Below the pieces are notes generated by a model that saw only the letters and a list, made by a program, of their open reading frames with translations, did not search any database and had not been told where the DNA came from. A DNA stretch of 64,000 bases, from positions 372,001-436,000 of the forward strand of contig CAWBVW010000008.1 in NCBI GenBank assembly GCA_963792365.1, read 5' to 3'. Of this stretch, positions 34,199 through 43,110 are shown piece after piece (position 1 is the stretch's first letter; each line of letters opens with the position of its first letter). The translations under genes were made by a program, and so were the position numbers. This DNA is from JAOUGY01 sp963792365 (GTDB taxonomy: Bacteria; Actinomycetota; Acidimicrobiia; Spongiisociales; ZC4RG35).

Positions 34199-34954
34199 AT
34201 GAAGATCGTTCGATTCAAAGCCGGCGACGACATCGCCTATGGGCTGGCCGATGCCGATGGAGTGACCGTCTACCAGGGTTCCCCGCTGTTTGCGTGGGAG
34301 GCCACCGAGACGGTCGTCCCTTGGGATCAAGTGCAATTGCTTGCCCCGGTCCTTCCCTCCAAGATCGTCACCGTCGACTCGAACTTCTTGGATCTCGACG
34401 GCGACTCGGCGCCGCCGGATGAGCCCGTGATCTCGGTCAAGCCGGCGACGAGCGTGACGGGTCCCAACACCGCCATCGCCTTCCCGCCGTCCAGCACGGA
34501 GGTCGTGCCTCAGGCCTCGCTCGCGGTGGTGGTCGGGCGCGTGGCCCGCGGCGTACGGGCCGAGGACGTTTCGCAGTACGTCTTCGGGTACACGGCCGCA
34601 AACGATGTCCATGCCGCAGATCTCGCTGCTCGAGACGGACACACCGGGCGCGCCCGCTCGTTCGACACCTTCTGCCCGCTCGGTCCTGCGGTCGAGACCG
34701 AACTCGACCCGCTCGAGCGGCTGGCGATCATCGGGCGGGTGGATGGCGAAGTTCGACAGGCCGGGTTCACCTCGGACATGGTGTTCGGCGTCGGGGCGTT
34801 GTTCGAGTTCATCACCTCGATCATGACGTTGCTCCCCGGCGATGTGGTCCTCACCGGAACACCCGACGGCGCCGTGCCCGTCGTCCCCGGTGAGGTCGTC
34901 GAGGTGGAAATCGACGGAATCGGCACGCTGATGAACAGGATCGTCAGGCCATGA
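34199..34954 (+). CDS. Fumarylacetoacetate hydrolase-family protein
   Basis: A 251-residue FAH-fold protein. The metal-site and core motifs are QASLAVVVGRVARGV, GYTAANDVHAADLAARDG, SFDTFCPLGPAV, TSIMTLLPGDVVLTGTPDGA and the ending VEIDGIGTLMNRI. Relatives hydrolyse or decarboxylate beta-diketo acids, such as acylpyruvates and oxaloacetate. The exact substrate is open. It lies 25 bp upstream of gltX and may share its transcript. Confidence 0.83.
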   Translation: MKIVRFKAGDDIAYGLADADGVTVYQGSPLFAWEATETVVPWDQVQLLAPVLPSKIVTVDSNFLDLDGDSAPPDEPVISVKPATSVTGPNTAIAFPPSSTEVVPQASLAVVVGRVARGVRAEDVSQYVFGYTAANDVHAADLAARDGHTGRARSFDTFCPLGPAVETELDPLERLAIIGRVDGEVRQAGFTSDMVFGVGALFEFITSIMTLLPGDVVLTGTPDGAVPVVPGEVVEVEIDGIGTLMNRIVRP

Positions 34955-34979
34955 CCGAGGATCCCGGGAGGGAGGAATC

Positions 34980-36401
34980 ATGACCGTCCGAGTTCGAATC
35001 GCTCCATCGCCCACCGGGTACGTCCATGTCGGCAACGTCCGAGCGGCACTTTTCAACTGGCTCTTCGCCCGCCACCACGGTGGGACGTTCATTCTTCGCA
35101 TCGACGACACCGATGTCGAGCGATCGGAGCAGGTGTACGAAGATGACATCATGGCCGGTTTCCGGTGGCTCGGTCTCGACTGGGACGAAGGTGTGGACGT
35201 GGGCGGGCCGCACGGGAGCTACCGCCAGTCGGATCGGTTCGATCACTATCGCGATATCGCCGAGGACCTGGTCGATCGGGGGCTTGCATATCGCGATGCA
35301 CGATCCGCGGACGAGCTCGAAGAGATGCGTATGCGGGCTCAGGCCGAGAAGCGCCACCCGAACTACTACATCCGGCGCCCGGACACGGCCTCGGACACCG
35401 GGCCGATTCGATTCTCGGTACCGCAAGATCGTCCGGTCGAGTTCCTGGACCTCGTTCGGGGAGACATGCGGTTCGAGGCGGACGCCGTCGATGATTTCGT
35501 GATTCTGCGATCAGACGGGGTGCCCACCTACCACCTCGCATCGGTCGTCGACGACCTCGACTATCGGATCACCCATGTGGCGCGAGGAGAGGACCTCTTG
35601 CCATCCACTCCCAAGCACCTCCTCCTGGCGAGCGCAATCGGCACCGGTGAGATACCCACGTACGCCCATCTTCCCCTGCTGTTCGGGCCCGACGGGAAGA
35701 AGCTCTCGAAGCGCCATGGGGACACGTCACTCAAGGCGTATCGAGAGGGCGGGTACCTGCCCGAGGCGATGGTCAACTTCTTGGCGCTCCTGGGCTGGTC
35801 GATCGGTGCCGACCAGACGATCTTCTCGGTCGACGAGGCGATCGCCGCCTTCGACCTCGCAGATGTTTCGAAGAACCCGGCAGTGTTCGATGTGGACAAG
35901 CTGGCTTGGATCAATGGCGAGTACATGAGAGCGATGGATCCAGATCAGTTCGCAAGCGACGCACGGCACCTGGTCGAGGAGGACCTCGGTCGTGCGATGA
36001 CCGCCGACGAGGTTACGGCTTTCGAGTCCATGGCACCGCTCGTCCAAGAGCGGACCAAGTTTCTAGTCGAGGTGCCGGAACAGGTGCGCTTCCTCTACTC
36101 CTCATCGCTCGACTACGACGAGAGTTCGTGGTCGAAGGTCATGGAGAAGGACGGGGTCGCCGACGTCCTCGACGAAGCAGTGGGTCGAATCGAGAGTCTC
36201 GACGTATTCGATGCAGCTTCGATAGAGGAGGTACTGCGTGCCATGCTCGCGGATCTCGAGATCGGCGCCCGGAAGGGGCTGCAGCCCTTGCGGGTGGCCG
36301 TGACCGGTTCGTCGGTGAGTCCGCCCCTCTTCGAGTCGATGGCGGCGCTCGGCAGGGAACGATCCCTCGACCGCATCCGGACTGCGAGGGCTCGACTGTG
36401 A
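34980..36401 (+). CDS. gltX: Glutamyl-tRNA synthetase
   Basis: A 473-residue class I synthetase. RIAPSPTGYVHVGNVRAALF contains the HIGH-type motif as HVGN, and KKLSKRHGDTS is the KMSKS motif. The Rossmann domain, the stem-contact fold (WINGEYMRAMD) and a helical anticodon domain (about 320-473) follow. It charges tRNA-Glu; a tRNA-Glu gene lies 610 bp downstream. AGGGAGG precedes the ATG. Whether it also charges tRNA-Gln depends on genes not seen here. The stop overlaps the dinB-like start (GTGA). Confidence 0.95.
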   Translation: MTVRVRIAPSPTGYVHVGNVRAALFNWLFARHHGGTFILRIDDTDVERSEQVYEDDIMAGFRWLGLDWDEGVDVGGPHGSYRQSDRFDHYRDIAEDLVDRGLAYRDARSADELEEMRMRAQAEKRHPNYYIRRPDTASDTGPIRFSVPQDRPVEFLDLVRGDMRFEADAVDDFVILRSDGVPTYHLASVVDDLDYRITHVARGEDLLPSTPKHLLLASAIGTGEIPTYAHLPLLFGPDGKKLSKRHGDTSLKAYREGGYLPEAMVNFLALLGWSIGADQTIFSVDEAIAAFDLADVSKNPAVFDVDKLAWINGEYMRAMDPDQFASDARHLVEEDLGRAMTADEVTAFESMAPLVQERTKFLVEVPEQVRFLYSSSLDYDESSWSKVMEKDGVADVLDEAVGRIESLDVFDAASIEEVLRAMLADLEIGARKGLQPLRVAVTGSSVSPPLFESMAALGRERSLDRIRTARARL

Positions 36402-36856
36402 GCCTCGTCGACCGCATCGAGCTGTATCGAGGGGGCTACGACACCGTGTCGGCCGGTCTCGAAGACGCAACCGACGAGGACCTCGACCGCACCCCACCGA
36501 GCGGATGGACCGCTCGCCTGGTCGTGCATCACCTCGCCGATTCGGAGCTGCGGAGCTGCATCAGGCTCAGGCAGCTCCTGGCCGAGGACGATCCCGTGAT
36601 CCAGGGCTACGACGAGGAACACTACGCCCGGGTCTTGTCGTACGACCGCCCCATCGGAGGGTCGTTGGCCACGCTGAAGGCGGTGCGATTGGCGAATCTG
36701 GAACTCCTCGAGATGATTTCCGAAAGCGATCTTGCCCGGTCCGGAAGCCACGAGGAGACCGGCCGCTACACGCTCGACGATTGGCTCCGCATCTACACAG
36801 AGCACCCGAGGGAGCATGCGGCGCAGATCCGCCGCGCCATCCAGGGTCTGGACTGA
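36398..36856 (+). CDS. DinB-family protein
   Basis: A 152-residue four-helix DinB fold. The metal-ligand His residues are in VVHHLADSE and TEHPREHAAQIRRAIQG, with the middle pattern YDEEHYARVLSYD. DinB proteins bind a divalent metal; in actinobacteria many act as thiol transferases using mycothiol or bacillithiol. The GTG overlaps the gltX stop. The 155 bp that follow contain no gene and lead to tRNA-Glu. Confidence 0.75.
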   Translation: MSLVDRIELYRGGYDTVSAGLEDATDEDLDRTPPSGWTARLVVHHLADSELRSCIRLRQLLAEDDPVIQGYDEEHYARVLSYDRPIGGSLATLKAVRLANLELLEMISESDLARSGSHEETGRYTLDDWLRIYTEHPREHAAQIRRAIQGLD

Positions 36857-37011
36857 GCCTGATCGGCAGCCGATCACAACCAGCGGACAACCGCCCAGCA
36901 GACGAGGCGCGATGAAGGTCCCTCGGCCGTCGGCCGTCTGCACCGTGAGCCATGGTCGCGGCGAGCTGGGGTCGAGCTGATTCTGTGAGCGGCTACGCTT
37001 GTCTGCCGCAG

Positions 37012-37087
37012 GGCCCCGTCGTCCAGTGGTCTAGGACGCCGGCCTTTCAAGCCGGAAACGCCAGTTCGAACCTGGTCGGGGCTGCCA
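37012..37087 (+). tRNA. tRNA-Glu (anticodon TTC)
   Basis: A 76-nt cloverleaf. Acceptor GGCCCCG pairs with CGGGGCT (G1-U72 wobble, usual for tRNA-Glu). The anticodon arm CCGGC/GCCGG encloses CTTTCAA with anticodon TTC. The T-loop is TTCGAAC, and CCA is encoded. It sits between the gltX-dinB pair and dsbB. Confidence 0.95.
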
Positions 37088-37091
37088 CATC

Positions 37092-37601
37092 ATGTCGGTC
37101 CAGGTCTTCAACACCTTCGTGGCCACCTTGGCGCTGATGGCGCTCGTGGCAACGGCCTTTCTCGCGGTGACGCCGTCACTCAGGGAGGCCGTGTCGGGGC
37201 GCGCCGCCTGGGGTGCGGCCATTGTGGCGTTGATCGCAACGCTCGGAAGCCTCACCTACTCGGAGTACTTCCTCTTCGAGCCTTGCCGGCTGTGCTGGTT
37301 CCAGCGGATCGCCATGTACCCGCTCGTTCCGGTGATCGCCGTCGGCGCCTGGAGGAGAGACCCCAACCTGCGATGGTACGCGTTGCCGCTGGCCGTGATC
37401 GGGGCGGGAATCAGCGTGTACCACTACTTGATCCAGACCTTTCCGGCCCTGAGTGGCGAGAACTCGTGCGTCGTCGGAGCGTCGTGCTCCGCCAAGTACG
37501 TGAATGCGTTTGGATTCGTCTCGATCCCATTCATGGCTGGATGTGGTTTCCTCCTCATCATTGCCCTGACTCACATCGCTCGTTTCAAGGAGACCACATG
37601 A
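37092..37601 (+). CDS. Disulfide bond formation protein DsbB-like
   Basis: A 169-residue protein with four membrane helices. The first loop carries EPCRLCWFQRIAMYP, the quinone-linked CxxC. The second loop carries CVVGASCSAKYVNAFGFVSI, the second Cys pair. DsbB reoxidises an exported thiol oxidase by passing electrons to quinone (menaquinone here, given menA/B/E in the window). The ATG lies 4 bp after the tRNA. The stop overlaps the thioredoxin-like lipoprotein gene (ATGA), its probable partner. Confidence 0.85.
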   Translation: MSVQVFNTFVATLALMALVATAFLAVTPSLREAVSGRAAWGAAIVALIATLGSLTYSEYFLFEPCRLCWFQRIAMYPLVPVIAVGAWRRDPNLRWYALPLAVIGAGISVYHYLIQTFPALSGENSCVVGASCSAKYVNAFGFVSIPFMAGCGFLLIIALTHIARFKETT

Positions 37602-38179
37602 AGAAACTCTTGCCCCTGGTCGCCGTCGCCATGCTCGTTGCCGCGTGCAGTGGTTCGTCTGGCTCCGATTTCGCCAACCCCGCGTTTGGAGATGTGACCG
37701 TCTCGGGGGCTGCGCTGACGCCCTTCGAGAACCCGAACGCGGATCCCGCGGTCGGTCAGGCCGCTCCAACGGTGAGTGGCGTCGATCCGACCGGAGCGGC
37801 GGTCGCGTACACGCCGGGGAACCCCACCGTGCTGATGTTCGTTGCGCACTGGTGCCCGCATTGCCAGGCCGAGGTGCCTCGGGTTGTGGACTGGGTGGCT
37901 GCGAACCCAGATCGCCTCGGTGTCGACATCATCGCAGTCGCCACAGGTACACAGCAGGGACAGCCCAACTACCCGCCGGCGGCCTGGCTCGATCGTGAGG
38001 AGTGGAGCGAGCCCATCATCATGGACGACGAGGACTCGACCGTCGGCCAGTCCTTCGGGCTCACTTCATACCCATTCTGGGTCATCGTTGCGCCGGACGG
38101 CACCGTTGCCGCCCGCGCCGCCGGTGAGCTGAGCGAGGATCAGATCGACTCGCTGATGCAGAACGTCGCCGGGCTCTGA
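37598..38179 (+). CDS. Exported thioredoxin-fold lipoprotein
   Basis: A 193-residue protein with a lipoprotein signal (MKKLLPLVAVAMLVAACSGS, lipid-modified Cys17) and a thioredoxin domain (about 55-190). The active site is HWCPHCQAEVP, with the cis-Pro loop at SYPFWVI. CPHC is the Dsb oxidase-type motif. It is coupled to the DsbB-like gene, so a periplasm-side disulfide-forming pair is likely. Confidence 0.83.
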   Translation: MKKLLPLVAVAMLVAACSGSSGSDFANPAFGDVTVSGAALTPFENPNADPAVGQAAPTVSGVDPTGAAVAYTPGNPTVLMFVAHWCPHCQAEVPRVVDWVAANPDRLGVDIIAVATGTQQGQPNYPPAAWLDREEWSEPIIMDDEDSTVGQSFGLTSYPFWVIVAPDGTVAARAAGELSEDQIDSLMQNVAGL

Positions 38180-38192
38180 ACGAACCTCGAAC

Positions 38193-39317
38193 ATGAGCAC
38201 CGACCTGTTCGTCGGTGGCGGACTGACGCTCGATGGCATGCAGGCAGCGCCGGTGCAGATCCGCGCAGGTCGGATCGCGCGTGGGGGCGGGGGTGGTGCG
38301 AGCGTCGATGCCGGGGGATTGCGCATTGCCCCCGGCTTTCTCGACCTTCAGATCAACGGTGCGTTTGGCCGAGACTTCACATCGGATCCTTCGTCGATCT
38401 GGGACGTGGCGGCCCGGCTGCCGCGATTCGGCGTGACGGCATTCCTCCCCACGATCATCTCGTCGACGGCCGACACCATCCGGCTCGCACGTGAGACCCT
38501 CAGGGAGGGTCCACCAGTCGGTTGGCGGGGCGCGTTACCGATCGGGCTTCATTGTGAGGGTCCGATGATCTCGAAGGACCGCACTGGTGCCCATCCGGTG
38601 TCCCGGATCCAGGATCCCTCGAGTCGGGTCGTCGACGAGTGGGGAGGCTGCGAAGAGATCTCCATGGTCACGGTCGCCCCTGAGCTGCCCGGTATCAGAG
38701 CTGTGATCGAGCGTCTCGTGGCCGAGGGTGTCGTTGTTTCGCTGGGACACTCCAATGCCGACTTTGCCTCCGCGATGAGGGCATTCGAGTGTGGAGCGAC
38801 CAGCGGTACCCATTTGTTCAACGCCATGTCTGGTCTCGATCACCGTCGGCCGGGATTGGCGGCGGCGCTCCTGGCACATCGAACGGCGGCCGTCGGACTG
38901 ATCGCCGACGGGGTTCACGTGGATCCGGCGATGATCGCGATCGCGGCACGTCTGCTCGGGCCGGAGCGGCTGGTGCTGGTGACCGATTCGATCGCCGCCG
39001 CCGGCGAGGGAGATGGTGTCTATCCGCTCGGAGATACTCGGGTCACCGTCGACGGATCGGCGGCGGTCACCGAGCACGGTGTCCTGGCGGGCAGCGTTTT
39101 GAGCATGGACAGGGCCGTCCGCAATCTCATCGCATTCACCGGTTGGCGTGTCGATCAGGCTATGTCCTCTGCCACGACGACGCCGGCTCGACTTCTCGGC
39201 GACGGTACCCGGGGCGACCTCGATCCAGGGCGCCGTGGCGACCTGGTGCTGCTCGACGAAGATCTCAACGTGCAGGTGACGATCGTGGGCGGCGAAATCG
39301 TGTACGACAACCGATAG
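38193..39317 (+). CDS. nagA: N-acetylglucosamine-6-phosphate deacetylase
   Basis: A 374-residue amidohydrolase. Metal and catalytic motifs: PGFLDLQINGAFG, GLHCEGPMIS (Glu ligand), VVSLGHSNADF (His), SGTHLFNAMSG (His) and the catalytic Asp in LVLVTDSIAAAG. It deacetylates GlcNAc-6-phosphate in amino-sugar recycling. The stand-alone position near rpiB and murA fits wall amino-sugar metabolism. Confidence 0.9.
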   Translation: MSTDLFVGGGLTLDGMQAAPVQIRAGRIARGGGGGASVDAGGLRIAPGFLDLQINGAFGRDFTSDPSSIWDVAARLPRFGVTAFLPTIISSTADTIRLARETLREGPPVGWRGALPIGLHCEGPMISKDRTGAHPVSRIQDPSSRVVDEWGGCEEISMVTVAPELPGIRAVIERLVAEGVVVSLGHSNADFASAMRAFECGATSGTHLFNAMSGLDHRRPGLAAALLAHRTAAVGLIADGVHVDPAMIAIAARLLGPERLVLVTDSIAAAGEGDGVYPLGDTRVTVDGSAAVTEHGVLAGSVLSMDRAVRNLIAFTGWRVDQAMSSATTTPARLLGDGTRGDLDPGRRGDLVLLDEDLNVQVTIVGGEIVYDNR

Positions 39318-39386
39318 GCGCCTTGCCTACCATGAGGCGGGCGAATCGGTGCACCGTGCAGGCACAACCGGGCGAACCGGGGCTCC

Positions 39387-39833
39387 CTACATGTCCAGCT
39401 CGAGGGCCTTCACCTTCTCGAGGCGACGCTGGTGCCGTTCTTCACGTGAGAAGGTCGCGCCCAGAAAGGCATCGACGAGCTCATCGGCGATGGCCGGCCC
39501 TATGACCCGTGAGCCGAGGCACAGCACGTTGACGTCGTCGTGTTCGACTGCCTGATGTGCCGTGTAGGTGTCGTGGGCGACGGCGGCCCGCACCCCTCGT
39601 ATCTTGTTCGCCGCCACGCATGCGCCAGCCCCCGATCCGCAGACGACGATGCCGCGGTCGGCGCGCCCGTCGACGACGGCACGGCCGACGGCGGCCGCAA
39701 AGTCGGGATAGTCGACCGGATCCTCCGAGTGCGTGCCGAGGTCGAAGACCGTCAAGCCGGTCTCGGCGAGGCGCAGAGCGAGATGTTGTTTGAGCGCAAA
39801 GCCGGCATGGTCCGACCCGAGAGCGATTCGCAT
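39387..39833 (-). CDS. rpiB: Ribose-5-phosphate isomerase B
   Basis: A 148-residue RpiB/LacAB protein. GSDHAGFALK gives the phosphate/substrate loop, YPDFAAAVG the conserved middle, and VVCGSGAGACVAANKIRGVR the active-site Cys and anion hole. It interconverts ribose-5-phosphate and ribulose-5-phosphate. It is divergent from murA (82 bp). Confidence 0.92.
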   Translation of the reverse strand: MRIALGSDHAGFALKQHLALRLAETGLTVFDLGTHSEDPVDYPDFAAAVGRAVVDGRADRGIVVCGSGAGACVAANKIRGVRAAVAHDTYTAHQAVEHDDVNVLCLGSRVIGPAIADELVDAFLGATFSREERHQRRLEKVKALELDM

Positions 39834-39915
39834 GGTGCAGAGCGTAATGCCGCCGTTGCGCCCGGTGGTCGCTCGTGGAGTCGGGTTGTCGTCCTGCGCT
39901 CCGTAGACTGGCCTC

Positions 39916-41172
39916 ATGCCCGCAATCGCCGTCGAAGGAGGACGCGCCCTACGAGGCACCGTGGGGGTGCTCGGGGCGAAGAACGCCGTCCTGAAGGAAA
40001 TGGCGGCCACGCTGCTGGCGCCGGGTCGGCACGTCATCCGCAACGTCCCAGGGATCCTGGACGTCGAGTTGATGGCGCGAGTTCTCAAACACATGGGGGC
40101 GCACGTCTCGCTGGACGAACATGACCTCTCGGTCGTGATCCCCGATGGGCTGGAGCCGGAGGCGCCGATCGAACTGGTTCGCGCAATGCGAGCATCCATC
40201 ATCGTCCTGGGTCCGCTGCTCGCACGATGTGGTGAGGCCCGGGTAGCGCTCCCAGGCGGTGACGACCTGGGCGCCCGACCGATCGACATGCACCTGGGTG
40301 GACTCGAGCAGATGGGCGCCACCTTCGAGCTCGTCCATGGCGAGCTGGTGGCGAGATGCGACGGTCGTCTCAGAGGCGCCGAGGTCGAGCTGCCCTTTCC
40401 CAGCGTGGGCGCCACCGAGAACATGCTTCTCGCCGGCACCCTCGCAGAGGGCGACACGGTGATCGTGAACGCGGCCCGCGAGCCGGAGATCGAGGATCTG
40501 GCGGGCATGCTCGTGGAGATGGGAGCTCAGATCGAAGGCGCCGGTACCGCGCTCATTCGGATCTCTGGAGTCGACGCTCTCCAACCCGCCACACACAAGG
40601 TGGTCGCGGACCGGCTGGAGGCCGGAACCTACGCCGTGGCGGGAGCGATCACCGGCGGCGACGTCACCGTCACGTCCTGTCATCCGGCCCATCTGCGTAT
40701 GGAGCTGCTCAAGCTGGAGGAAGCAGGATGTGAGGTCGAACGAGGGGATGGATGGTTGCGAGTCAAAGGACCGGAACGACCCGACGCCGTCGACTTCGCC
40801 ACCCTGCCCTTCCCGGGCTTTCACACGGATATGCACCCTCAGATGGTCGCCCTGCTCGCTGTGGCGAAGGGGACCTCTGTGATCACCGAGAATCTCTACG
40901 ACGCCCGATTCCGATATGTCGGTGAGCTGTTGCGGATGGGTGCCGACATCACGACCGAGTGGCAGCACGCGGTGATCCGGGGGGTCGACCAGCTCAGTGG
41001 CGCACCGGTGTTGGCTCACGACATCAGGGCCGGGGCGGCGTTGGTCTTGGCGGGACTTCGGGCCGAAGGTACGACGGTCGTCGGCGATGCCCACCACATC
41101 GACCGGGGTTATGAGGGCTTCACAGAGAAGTTGGCCGCTCTCGGCGGCGCCGTATCGCGGCTCGAAGACTGA
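39916..41172 (+). CDS. murA: UDP-N-acetylglucosamine 1-carboxyvinyltransferase (MurA), Asp-type
   Basis: A 418-residue MurA, first committed step of peptidoglycan synthesis. GAKNAVLKEMAATLL holds the conserved Lys-Asn pair. The catalytic loop reads VALPGGDDLGARPIDMH: Asp116 stands where most MurA have the Cys alkylated by fosfomycin. Mycobacterial MurA has the same Cys-to-Asp change and is intrinsically resistant. The ending HHIDRGYEGFTEKLAALG matches the family. The stop overlaps the SpoIID-like start (TGATG). Confidence 0.95.
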   Translation: MPAIAVEGGRALRGTVGVLGAKNAVLKEMAATLLAPGRHVIRNVPGILDVELMARVLKHMGAHVSLDEHDLSVVIPDGLEPEAPIELVRAMRASIIVLGPLLARCGEARVALPGGDDLGARPIDMHLGGLEQMGATFELVHGELVARCDGRLRGAEVELPFPSVGATENMLLAGTLAEGDTVIVNAAREPEIEDLAGMLVEMGAQIEGAGTALIRISGVDALQPATHKVVADRLEAGTYAVAGAITGGDVTVTSCHPAHLRMELLKLEEAGCEVERGDGWLRVKGPERPDAVDFATLPFPGFHTDMHPQMVALLAVAKGTSVITENLYDARFRYVGELLRMGADITTEWQHAVIRGVDQLSGAPVLAHDIRAGAALVLAGLRAEGTTVVGDAHHIDRGYEGFTEKLAALGGAVSRLED

Positions 41173-42752
41173 TGAGAGCTTCGAGGCCGGCCGCTGCCCT
41201 TCTGCTGGCCGCCACGCTGGCGGTACCGCTGCCGGCGAGCGGGGAGGTGGTTTCCGAAGCCGATGAACCGACGTCGATCGCCGGGCACACGGTGCGAATG
41301 GTGGCCGCGCCCGGCGTCCGATTCGATGTCGACGGCGTCAGGCTGGCGGGACCACTCGAGATCCTAGGCATCTCCACAGGTCTCGGCCTCACCGAGCGAA
41401 CCACGCTCGACGGCTACCTGGAGGGGATCGCCGAGGTGCCGTTCGATTGGCCGGCCGAGGCGCTTCGATCGCAGGCGGTGGCCGCCCGGACCTACCTGGC
41501 GTGGACGCTGTACCGGGGTCGGACAGCGAGCGGTCGAAGGTATGGGTACGACATCTGCGCCACGACGGCGTGCCAGGTCTACGCCGGCGTCGGAGTGGTC
41601 GAGGGATGGGGTGGCGAGCGCTGGCGTGACGCCGTCGAGTCGACCAGTGGGGAAATCCTCATGTACGCCGGCGAACCCGCTCAAGCGCTGTACTCCTCCA
41701 CCTCGGGAGGTCGTACGCGTTCGGTCGAGGATGTCTTCCCGGGCGCTTCTCCCACTCCCTACCTACGTGCTGTCGAGTCCCCGGGGGAGGACTCTCCGTT
41801 CGTCGACTGGGAGTTCACCCTCCATCGCGCCGAAATGGAGCTGCTCCTCGAGGACGCTGGTTTGCTCGACGGGGATCTCATCGATGTCTCCACGACCAAG
41901 ACCGAGGATGGACGGGGAAGCTGGATGGTTGAGATCCGGGGGAGTGGCGGCGTCGAGCGGATCGGGACATGGCAGCTCCGTACGGAGCTCAACGCAGCTG
42001 CGGCGCGGGTGTTGCCGGATGTGCTTCCTGCGATGCGGCCGGATGTGGATCGTCGGTATCCACAGACGATCCTGTCGCCGACCTTCACCATTCATCGAGA
42101 GGGCCGGTTCGTTCCGCCGATCGACGGACCGCCGATGATCGAGACGGTTTTTGTGATCCGGGGTCATGGCTGGGGTCATCTGGTCGGCATGAGCCAGTTC
42201 GGTGCTGAGGCCATGGCCGCAGGCGGCGCCACCTATCCCGAGATCCTCGCCCACTTCTATGGTGGTCTTCTTCCCCAGACGTCCGATGAGCTCCCAGATG
42301 ATGTCGTGGTCGGACTCGAGGCGGGCGCCTCAGTGATCGACGTGGGCGCAAACGGCCCGATCTCAGTGGAGGTGGACGGTACCGTTGTGTCCGCCGGTGC
42401 GCTCGGGACGTGGCGTTTCGAGCATGCAGGCGACGGGGTGAGGATCATCCCACCCGTCGGCTTGGGTATCCCACCGGCCGTGGAGGTCATCCGAATCGTG
42501 GATGTGGGTCGGATTCCCCTCGTTCTCGAAGCCTGGATCACCGCCGCCGCCGAGGTACGGGTCGTGGAGCGCTCCGGCTCCCGCACGTTGGTCCGATCCG
42601 ACTGGGAGGTCCACGATGCCGGGCCGGTCCGCTGGCCATGGACGGCGGTCAGACCCCTCCGCACCTCGATCGGGGGAGTCCTCGTAGTGGAGGCCCGGTC
42701 TGCTGACGGCGAGGCCATGGCGAGCATCGCCTATGTGCCTGGAGCGGAATAG
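41172..42752 (+). CDS. Exported SpoIID/LytB-domain protein
   Basis: A 526-residue protein with a signal peptide (1 to about 25, ending PASGEV). The SpoIID/LytB region (about 75-385) includes LDGYLEGIAEVPFDWPAEAL, SQAVAARTYLAW, LYSSTSGGRTRSVEDVF and HGWGHLVGMSQFGAEAMA. SpoIID cleaves bare glycan strands during Bacillus engulfment; actinobacterial relatives act on the wall in non-sporulating cells. A beta-rich C-terminal extension follows (about 390-526). Overlap with murA supports a wall role. Confidence 0.85.
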   Translation: MRASRPAAALLLAATLAVPLPASGEVVSEADEPTSIAGHTVRMVAAPGVRFDVDGVRLAGPLEILGISTGLGLTERTTLDGYLEGIAEVPFDWPAEALRSQAVAARTYLAWTLYRGRTASGRRYGYDICATTACQVYAGVGVVEGWGGERWRDAVESTSGEILMYAGEPAQALYSSTSGGRTRSVEDVFPGASPTPYLRAVESPGEDSPFVDWEFTLHRAEMELLLEDAGLLDGDLIDVSTTKTEDGRGSWMVEIRGSGGVERIGTWQLRTELNAAAARVLPDVLPAMRPDVDRRYPQTILSPTFTIHREGRFVPPIDGPPMIETVFVIRGHGWGHLVGMSQFGAEAMAAGGATYPEILAHFYGGLLPQTSDELPDDVVVGLEAGASVIDVGANGPISVEVDGTVVSAGALGTWRFEHAGDGVRIIPPVGLGIPPAVEVIRIVDVGRIPLVLEAWITAAAEVRVVERSGSRTLVRSDWEVHDAGPVRWPWTAVRPLRTSIGGVLVVEARSADGEAMASIAYVPGAE

Positions 42753-42807
42753 GCAACGCCCATTTGCGGTTTCTGTCGGAGACACCGGTACCCTCGTGAA
42801 GAAGCAC

Positions 42808-43104
42808 ATGACAGACAGCACCACTCCCGTCGCAATCACCACTTCGAAGCCCGACGCCGAATCGGGAGTCGACATCGACATCGATGTCGACGTGCTCGAA
42901 CAGACCCTCGAGTACATCCGGCCCGCCATTCAGATGGACGGCGGCGACATCGTGCTCCTGGGCACGGAAGGCGGCACGGTCAATCTCCAGATGGTTGGCG
43001 CATGCGGTGGTTGTCCCATGTCCATGATGACCCTCAAGGCGGGTATCGAACGCATCCTCAAGGATCGCGTTCCGGGCGTGGAGGAAGTCAACGCCATCGC
43101 CTGA
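42808..43104 (+). CDS. NifU-like Fe-S scaffold (Nfu) protein
   Basis: A 98-residue protein. A 30-residue acidic leader precedes one Nfu domain: LEYIRPAIQMDGGDIVLLG and VGACGGCPMSMMTLKAGIE, with the CxxC that binds a [4Fe-4S] cluster between two subunits. It delivers clusters to apo-proteins. A GTG at 42796 is an alternative start. It is convergent with meaB. Confidence 0.88.
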   Translation: MTDSTTPVAITTSKPDAESGVDIDIDVDVLEQTLEYIRPAIQMDGGDIVLLGTEGGTVNLQMVGACGGCPMSMMTLKAGIERILKDRVPGVEEVNAIA

Positions 43105-43110
43105 CGAAGG

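Noticed and set aside
42796..42807. GTG 42796 as the nfu start
   Set aside because: It adds only four residues; the ATG at 42808 is the more usual start, though the choice remains open.
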